Assembly: GCA_029531795.1 (NCBI GenBank) | Contig: JAPEIS010000016.1 | Span: 248,001-312,000 of the forward strand | DNA length: 64,000 nt | Reading direction: 5' to 3' | DNA from: Sclerotinia nivalis | Taxonomy: Eukaryota; Ascomycota; Leotiomycetes; Helotiales; Sclerotiniaceae | In this document: positions 57,001 to 64,000 of the stretch, in pieces | Layout: each line of letters opens with the position of its first letter | How positions within the stretch are numbered: position 1 is the first letter of the stretch | Position numbers and translations under genes: made by a program | Notes under the pieces: generated by a model | The model's input: the letters and a program-made list of their open reading frames with translations, nothing else | Databases searched by the model: none | What the model was told of the DNA's origin: nothing

Positions 57001-59298
57001 TGGAAATTATGGAATGTGAGGATGTGATACGATACAAGATGGAATACTACGGGGACCAGATTTGTGTGAAGGATGATGGATGGATGGATTTGAGATGATG
57101 AAGATACATATACGGTAGGAGGATGGGAATGGAAGAGGATATCGTGGAGGAGTGCTGAGAGCTTTACGGAGTACGAGCCACGAAACTACGGAAACCAACA
57201 CCTCAACATCTCGATTTCATTCCACTACCACATGTATACGAATACGCCTAATGCCATCTAAGTACGAGGTAGTCGCCGTGTCGCTTATCTCAAATCTCAT
57301 ATCACGCGAAAGATTGAATTTTTGGAAGACTAGCACGTAGGATGAGTGGCGGATGACTTCCGAGGAGACTAGCGAACAAAGAAAGAGAGGAGATGAGAGA
57401 ATTTCTAGTCGCCGAGCTGGAAAAATTAGTTATTTTGAGATCTCGAATACCGTATTCGCGGAATCGTTGGATTGGAAATTGGAATGCTAGGATGGGGTTT
57501 TGAAGGGGAAATGGGGCACGGGGTGAGAGAAGTAGGTGATTGATTACTGATACTTCGATGAAATGTGATGAATTCGGATGCATTTAGATGCATTAAGATG
57601 AGAATTGGGCACAAGATGTATCTACACCTTCCTGATTTGATAATGAGAGATGAAGGCAAATACCGACGAATTTCATTTATCATCTCTGTATTCATCTATT
57701 TATCTACTTACTAGTGCACATTTGAACGTCGGTGTAGAATGCGAAGTGTTCTAGCGTCAGGAACTGAGGTTGTTAGTGATGTTTGAGGTTAGGTGGACGA
57801 AGGACAAAGAGGATGAGAGTAATTAGAGGGATAGTGGTGGAAGTTACCGTTGGGCTGGTTACAAGTGTACGAAATGGGATGAGGAGGCGGAGGGTGTTCT
57901 CTTTGAGGGGGGGGTGTGAGTGAGGATGCGGAGACTGGGTTGGGTTAGCTTGGATTAGCTTGCGAACTACGGCTTGCGCATGAAGTAACGACCCAGTATC
58001 CGGGTGGAAGGGGCGAAAGATGAGGTAGGATTTGTGAGGAGGGCTGTACGTAAAAGTGAGGGGGAGGCAACAATAATAGAATTAATGGAACGTGATTGGT
58101 AGTGGAAGGGGTCTACGCAAAGAGCAAGAATCATACGGCGCGTTAAGATACAAGTTCCATAAATTCGCGCTGAAATTCAGATGTGCAACAAAAGTTTTCG
58201 AGAACTTCCGATTCTTTTTCTTTGTTCTGGAGGAGGGGATCAACCAATCATGTCGCTTGTTGGGGAAAAGTCACTTGATCATGATGTGATTGGGATAAAG
58301 AATTTAAATATTAGTGCTGGTGAGCTAGAGAAGATTCGGAGGAAGCGAGATAAGAATTGCATGGCGGTGACATATTTGCATGGTGTGGTAGGACAGGAGG
58401 AGGTTAAAGGGCTTGATAGTACAGATAGGCGATGTAATCGAAGCTTAGAAACTACTTGGAACATGTGGTGGGTATTTGCCGCTTAGCTACCTAGCGGCTT
58501 ATTAGTCCGGACAGAAGTCGACGGTTCCGCGCACCAGTGTGGATTTCCGAATTAGGTACTTTGATACATGCTCATCTCACGTGTGCTTGTGACACGAGGT
58601 TTCTAGCGAAGCTCCTTTGTATTGTGTTACGGATGTTTTGGTGGGGGAATTTGGAATTGTATGATATTCATTTCGAGGACCAATAGTCTGTGATTATAGG
58701 GGTGTGTATGGTTAGTCGCGCTATCATACATTGGGAATTTATCAAGGCTACAAGATAGTATCTAGTAGGTTATATTACATCCACCACCCGACAAATCTTC
58801 TGACGGTAAGTAACCCAATGTATTTCCCTTTTTCCTCCTACCCATACCCGAGCCACCGTTACCACCACCCAAAGGCTGTCAATCATCCCACTCCCAATAT
58901 TCTAACATCCAAACCCCATCCAATAAAACCTCTCAATTTCCTATTGAAGCCCATATCTGGAAATTATATCAAAACCCCCTTTGTCCAACAACACCTGCAA
59001 ATTATAAACCATGCATCGAAAAGATCCTTTGTTGGAATTCTCAACACTGCTTGAGAATATCCCAATTGAATATTTTGTACTTGGCATACTTGGTGCACTT
59101 GGCTTATATCACGATATCGATTCATGAAATTATTGCTGTGGTGAGATTTTGAAGATATTTTGGATCTAGGATTGTTATTGAACGAACGAACGAGTAGTTG
59201 GACTGCGTTCTACTTCGCAAACACCACCCCCGAAACTTGGGAAAGGGAGGGAGAGGAAAAGAGAAACAGTTCAAGCCCAAGCAAGAAGATATACCAAA
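54072..59298. other. 5.2-kb gene-poor region upstream of the HMG-box gene
   Basis: No gene can be supported on either strand. A short possible first exon occurs at 55173-55249 (ATGGACAAATCAGAGATGG..., followed by GTAAGTG) but no following exon was recognised. Strings of TGAATGAATGGATGG and pyrimidine tracts occur at 55975-56180. The region may hold promoter, long 5' leader or non-coding transcripts. Confidence 0.4.
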
Positions 59299-60306
59299 AT
59301 GCCACTGCCACTCAGCCCACGTAGTCCTGCCGGCTACGAAGAATTGCGCGTAGGGAAAGATGAAGTGGATAGCCAGAACAACAAACATGCAGCTATAACA
59401 GGAGACAGTACTCGAATCCCATTACGGAAGAGAGGATGGGTACAGATACTTATTGTGATGTTTTTATCCCTGATGTCTTTTGGGGTTGGAGCTGCTGTTG
59501 GACGAAGGTTTCCGAGGCTGGAGAGGAAATTGGGGTTATTGGGTACGTTATAATTGAGTAGGGTTCTGGGATGAGAATTTGGGATTGGGTGAACATGTGC
59601 TGTTTTGGTGTTAGGTTGAGCATAGAGATGGTAGTGGATTGGGTACTAGATATTGGCTGATGAGCGTGAAATACAGTACCTCCTGGATCAACAAAAGAAA
59701 CTTGGTATCCTAATACCACATTCTCGATGAAACCAACACCCGAATCGGAAGCTGCTTGGGGATCTTTAATGCCGGGTTAGTATTGATATACTGTCCATAC
59801 CGGCATTCATTCTGGTCAACTGACAACTTTACAGTGGGTAGAGGATTCATCTATCGACCTGAGATAGCACCGATTGTAAAGAGTGTCTCAGTATTCCATC
59901 AATTGCACTGTCTAGTACTTGCCCCTTTCCTCTAATACCTCACCTCTCTCCCTTCCATGTCTTCCAATCCCCCATCTCGCAACACCATTAACACCTTTCC
60001 CAGCACGGTCTCCGCACCTCTTACTACGACCTGCACTACCAAATCGCGCGCGCAGCCGGTGCACCACCAGATCCATATCTCGAGCAAAAAGCCGCTCACA
60101 CACATATTGAAACCGCACATCAAAAGCATTGTTTCGATTATTTGCGCCACGCGATAATGTGTGCCGCTGATACGAATCTGGAATATGTTGATCCGGTGAC
60201 GGATGATACGACGGGATGGGGGAGTGAGAGGGTTTGTAGGAGTTTTGAGGATGTGAAGGGGTGGGCAGAGAAGTGGGCTAATGGGACGGGTGAGGGGATT
60301 GCTTAG
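59299..60306 (+). CDS. UstYa-family (DUF3328) oxidase-like membrane protein
   Basis: UstYa-type proteins act in fungal peptide (RiPP) and other metabolite pathways, often as oxidative or cyclising enzymes. Four exons: 59299-59542, 59677-59775, 59835-59914 and 60004-60306 (241 residues, normal size). A basic cytosolic segment (PLRKRGW) precedes one TM helix (VQILIVMFLSLMSFGVGAAVG), then the lumenal domain. Both family HxxHC motifs are present: HQLHC at the end of exon 3 and HQKHC (within HQKHCFDYLRHAIMCAADTN) in exon 4, with W, D and P residues around GFIYRPEIAP and the end region WGSERVCRSFEDVKGW. All four junctions agree in frame. No peptide precursor with repeated cores was seen nearby. Confidence 0.9.
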
Positions 60307-61109
60307 ATGCAGGTCTGGGGGGGCGGGGGTTCATGGAGTGATGAAGAGGGGGAAAGATGAGACGGAGCCCTGTAGGGCTTTTGTATTTCTACGGTAGTAT
60401 CACTAGACTGATAGGCATCACAAGATTCTAAAAGAGGTCGAGCACGATTTGTGACGGACAATTGTGTTCTCTGTAAAAAAAAGAAATATTACTGCAATCA
60501 GAGGACGAACATAAGAAAAGTAATATATGAACAGAGTTTCCAGAAGCCAAACTAGTCGTATATTTTGCTTTTGATGTCAATCTTAAATCATCGGGAACAC
60601 TCGTCAATTAACAGGAATATTGGTAAACCATGTTGCGAAGCCTCAGCAACCTCTTCGAAATCAGTCGAGATTTGAATTTCTGCTTATTCATCTCTACCAA
60701 CTGTGACCTCGAACACTGGACAGACACTACAGAGTTAAAAAAGTGCTTACTTAATTTCTAACAAGTATAAAGGTGACAAATACCAAACTTTTTGGGAATA
60801 CATCGCATCTCGTTACCGCTTGCGCCCCTATGATATACAGGGCAATATATAGTGTAACATTACCATCCAGATATAATATATCATGTCAGCCTATCATGCA
60901 TATGCATTATTGAGCCATGGATAAACCAACAAGTACCAACGGCTGAGCCATAATCGTGCATGAAGCACCCCACTTTCCAAGTACGATAATCGTGCATGAA
61001 GCACCCCACTTTCCAAGTACGATAATCGTTCTTAAGCTGCGGGTTACTACCTGCGAACACAAGTACCTCCAATTTCAAAAACCTCTGATCCTGCAAATAT
61101 ATACGCAAT
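60307..61109. other. Intergenic, with a promoter-proximal tandem repeat
   Basis: Between the UstYa-family gene and the aldehyde dehydrogenase pseudogene. Contains the 36-bp repeat listed separately. No gene. Confidence 0.5.
60952..61023. repeat. Perfect 36-bp tandem duplication upstream of the ALDH pseudogene
   Basis: Two exact 36-bp units (60952-60987, 60988-61023) beginning AATCGTGCATGAAGCACC, plus the first bases of a third. Its end lies 86 bp before the ATG at 61110. Confidence 0.95.
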
Positions 61110-62677
61110 ATGGCTGAATCCAAACCAGATCTCGTGATTCCCTTAATCATCGACGGGAAAGAAGAGAATGGCAGCAGTACATTCGACGTCGTGAGTGCAA
61201 CAACTGGTGAAGTCTGCTGGAAAGCAGCGTCAGCAAGCTCTGAAGATGCAATTCGAGCTGTCGAAATTGCAAAGAAGGCTTTTCCTTCCTGGTCCAAAGT
61301 TAAACCATCGGAGAAGCAGAAACTACTCTTTAAAGCAGCGGATCTCCTAGAGAGTCGGATAACAGAATATGGAAACATGCAAACAGAAATGGGTGGAGCG
61401 GTAGGGCCGGTCCAAGGATGGATTCTTCCTACTGCTGTATCATTCCTACGAGATATTGCAAGTCACATTCCCTTGGTGACTGGTAGTGTTCCTACAGTTG
61501 CAGGTGAGGGACAAAGCGCTATGATCTGGAAAGAACCATATGGAGTGATATTAGGAATTGCACCTTTGTAAGTTTTTCCGTCTTCGATCGCCATTTTCAC
61601 AGCTAATCCGACTCAAAAGCAATGCCCCATTTGCATTAGGCATGCGCGCGGCAGCCACCGCAATTGCGACGTGAAACACAACAGTGCTCAAAGGCTCTGA
61701 ATTGACACCAAGATGTTATTGGGCACTGGGAAAAGTATTCCACGATGCGGGTCTACCAGCAGGTGTTCTGAACATCATTTATGCCAAATCAACTGACGGT
61801 GCAATGGTCACAAACGCCATAATAAGACATCCGGCAGTGAGGAAAATAAATTTTACAGGAAGCACGGAAGTAGGCAGCAAGATCGCTCGTACTTGAGGAG
61901 AGAACCTCAAACCATGCTTGATGGAGCTTGGAGGAAAGAACAGTGCGATCGTATGTGCCGATGCTGATTTGCAAAAAACCGCCATGGAATGTATCCTCGG
62001 AGGTGTTTTGCATTCTGGTCAGATTTGCATGTCGACAGATCGCATAATAATTCACGCCGATATAGCAGACAAATTCTTGGAAATTTTGAAAGCAACTTTT
62101 TCCGCTATTGCATCATCAGCACCTGATCCACCACTTGTTGTTAACGCTGCCGCAAAAGCTCGATTGCAGGAGGTAGTCTCAAAAGCTATATCAGAAGGGG
62201 CTTCCAGTCTTTTTGGAGGTACTGAGCAGCTACAGCTAAAGGAAACTAATGGATCATCTCCAGTAATTTTTACGCCCATGATCATTGGAGATATAAAAGA
62301 AGACATGCCACTATGGCGTGATGAAAACTTCGGGCCTGTGGTAGCATACAGAATTGCCAAGTCTGATGAAGAAGCTATAGAAATGGCAAATAATACCGAG
62401 TATGGGCTATCAGCAGCCGTGTTTACTCAAGATTTGCGAAAAGGTTTTGCCATCGCAAAGCAATTAGAGTCCGGGTGAGTTTTTCCAAGGAACTCACACT
62501 TGTGAGATTATCGCTGAGGATATCAATTATAGGGTCGTTCATATCAATAGTATGAGTGTTCGAGATGAGCCTGCTTTGCCAATGGGAGGTGTGAAGAAGA
62601 GTGGTTGGGGTAGATTTAATACCATCCTTGGGATGGAGGAGTTTTTAATCGCAAAATCAGTGACTTGGGATGTTTGA
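61110..62677 (+). pseudogene. Aldehyde dehydrogenase (salicylaldehyde/benzaldehyde dehydrogenase-like) with two in-frame TGA codons
   Basis: NAD(P)-dependent oxidation of aldehydes to acids would be the ancestral role. Exons 61110-61567, 61620-62474 and 62533-62677 fit 486 codons, close to the family length. Conserved elements are present: WKEPYGVILGIAP, NFTGSTEVGSKIA, the catalytic Glu motif MELGGKNS, and the catalytic Cys in SGQICMSTDRI, then DENFGPVVAY, NTEYGLSAAVFT and PMGGVKKSGWGRF. However, TGA replaces codon 171 (61672-61674, AIAT_NTTVLKG, normally Gly) and codon 245 (61894-61896, IART_GENLKP). The rest of the frame is clean. This points to recent inactivation. It lies next to the UstYa-family gene in the same orientation. 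Confidence 0.85.
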
Positions 62678-63658
62678 GGCCATTAGATATATGAAAGAAT
62701 AGCGGTGTAATGAATACTCACGTTGATTTGGAATGGAATGATGTCGCATGAGCATTATTGATTGATGGTGAATATCGAACAAAATTCTGATTGTTGACTT
62801 GGGTGCAAAACGACTCACCGCCTTTGTCCAAATTCTGCCACTATGCACAATGATTCCAATCTAGACCACCACCAACGTAAAATCGGTAGAGGGGGTATGT
62901 GTGTGAACATGGTTTTAGTAGGTATGCATCGTGGAATTGAGCCTCTCTTTCAAAGTGGAGACACTTTCGCAGGACATGGATTCAGAAGCCTTCACATTGG
63001 AATGTCCAACAAACTCTAAGGAAGCATCTCTGGATCCTCGGCTCCTTTCATCTGCATCAGACCTCCACCAACAGTTAGTTGTATGTGGTAATTCCGAATT
63101 CGGGTACCTATCATCGACTCGAGTGAATATCGTGATTACCGAAGGGCCGGCCCTTTCAAGTTCGATGATACATCTTTAAAAAGGAGAATTTTCCTTCGCT
63201 TTCTCTGTGTATACCCAAGTTTAAAGAAGAATTTCCGAGGGATTCTCAGGGAAATCTGTCGGAAAGAGTCCTCAAATCATCCCTGCGTATCAACAAGACC
63301 TTCGATCACTCTTATCAAATCGCTTCGAGCATTCGTGCCTTTCAATCCAACTTCATTCCAACACGTTTCTCGCCGCATCTTATCTTCAAGTGATGTTAAG
63401 CAAATCTTACAGCTGTATATTGAAAGATGTAGTATTATTGCAACCTTCCTCGTTAGGAAATGTTCCAACAGTTGGAATTTTTGACTTGAAAAAATTGCGA
63501 AGCCAAGGTTCAATGGCCATGCCTTTGTTTGAAATCAATTATTGCTGTCTATACTTTGATCAGCTACTTTATGCATAGACAACACCGAATTTAGCTGTGC
63601 TCAAAATTTACCTATCTCCTTGTTTCTCACTGTGCTAACAGAACTTTGCCATTTCAAG
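62678..63658. other. Intergenic, no gene seen
   Basis: The 82-codon frame at 62931-63179 has no recognisable motif, and I do not call it. The last 200 bp would be the promoter of the next gene. Confidence 0.45.
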
Positions 63659-64000
63659 ATGGCCGTTCCCTCGGACAAACAAATGAAAGTGACCGACCTG
63701 GAGACCGGCTCTGTTCAAGAAGACATATCAGGGGAAGAGATATCGACGATTCGGGAGAGCTCTGTGGAGAAAAAGTCGAATTTGCCGAGTCCGGAGATCA
63801 CATATATCAAGGGATGGAGATTCCACCTTATAACCCTCGCGTAAGTGATATGACAGTCTTAGAAAGGAAAGTGCTTTTGCCAACCATCGATTAAATGTAA
63901 TATAGGATTATTTTGAGTGTGTTTTTTTGTGAATATGGAAGTCTCCATTGTAAGCACATCACTCGTGACTATGACCAACGAGTTTCACTGTTTCAATGAA
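63659..64000 (+). pseudogene. MFS efflux transporter (DHA2-like), 5' end only, frameshifted; runs off the window
   Basis: The first exon (63659-63840) encodes a hydrophilic N-terminus ending YIKGWRFHLITL, as in toxin-efflux MFS proteins. An intron (63841-63905) leads to TM1, IILSVFF. The signature VNMEVSIVSTSLVTMTN follows, but only after a +1 shift at a run of seven T's (about 63923-63929). In the unshifted frame the coding sequence reads nonsense. Either a real frameshift or a sequencing error in the homopolymer explains this. The gene continues beyond 64000 and so cannot be judged complete. Its position beside UstYa and ALDH fits a metabolite locus. Confidence 0.65.

Noticed and set aside
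58181..58486. 101-codon frame upstream of the UstYa-family gene
   Set aside because: No conserved motif, no signal peptide and no repeated peptide cores; considered as a RiPP precursor and rejected.
62931..63179. 82-codon frame between ALDH and MFS
   Set aside because: No motif; probably chance.
1..64000. CRISPR arrays, rRNA genes and viral genes
   Set aside because: No spaced direct repeats, no rRNA signature and no viral motif were seen; they are not expected or not present here.

Overview
The window looks like nuclear DNA of a filamentous ascomycete. The genes carry short spliceosomal introns (about 45-130 nt, GTAWGT/GTRAGT donors, CTRAC-like branch sites), two tRNA genes are eukaryotic (one with an intron after position 37), and fungus-specific families are present: UstYa/DUF3328, fungal_trans regulators, the Vsb1-type SulP transporter and SPX-ankyrin-GDPD proteins. 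Modest AT richness and the style of the ankyrin and rhodopsin-domain families suggest Leotiomycetes, perhaps Sclerotiniaceae; that is inference, not proof.

Layout. 0.5-2.6 kb: an intact DHA1 MFS drug exporter. 3.0-3.9 kb: tRNA-Ser(CGA) and tRNA-Arg(CCG). 4.3-18.8 kb: a graveyard of secondary-metabolism genes, namely a truncated reducing PKS (KR-ACP end), a short NmrA-like reductase with one nonsense codon, a shattered DHA2 MFS exporter, a fungal_trans regulator without its zinc cluster, a broken rhodopsin-domain membrane protein and a cytochrome P450 with two nonsense codons and frameshifts. Inside it lie a 319-bp MITE-like element, a foldback repeat and a possible mini-exon gene. 20-33.6 kb: a conserved housekeeping block with intact splicing, containing an SNF5-family RSC/SWI-SNF subunit with a GATA finger, a Q-rich nuclear-type protein, Rpn13, RPL6, dipeptidyl peptidase III and RPL9.

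34.5-43.4 kb is a second broken zone. A frameshifted ankyrin protein faces a GDE1-type SPX-ankyrin-GDPD pseudogene. The two halves of that pseudogene (36.5-38.7 and 42.0-43.4 kb) are separated by 3.3 kb holding an intact APH-family kinase gene and the 3' end of a dead LINE. 44.9-54.1 kb returns to core genes: a Vsb1-like vacuolar SulP transporter, the GINS subunit Psf1 and an HMG-box regulator with more than 5 kb of gene-free DNA upstream. 59.3-64 kb holds an intact UstYa-family gene, an aldehyde dehydrogenase with two in-frame TGA codons and the start of a frameshifted MFS exporter; this may be a second, partly dead metabolite locus.

The main pattern is a contrast. Genes for ribosome, proteasome, replication and chromatin are all intact, whereas almost every accessory gene is broken. 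That argues for real decay rather than random sequencing error, although several breaks lie at homopolymers and deserve resequencing. No CRISPR array, rRNA gene or intact autonomous transposon was seen.
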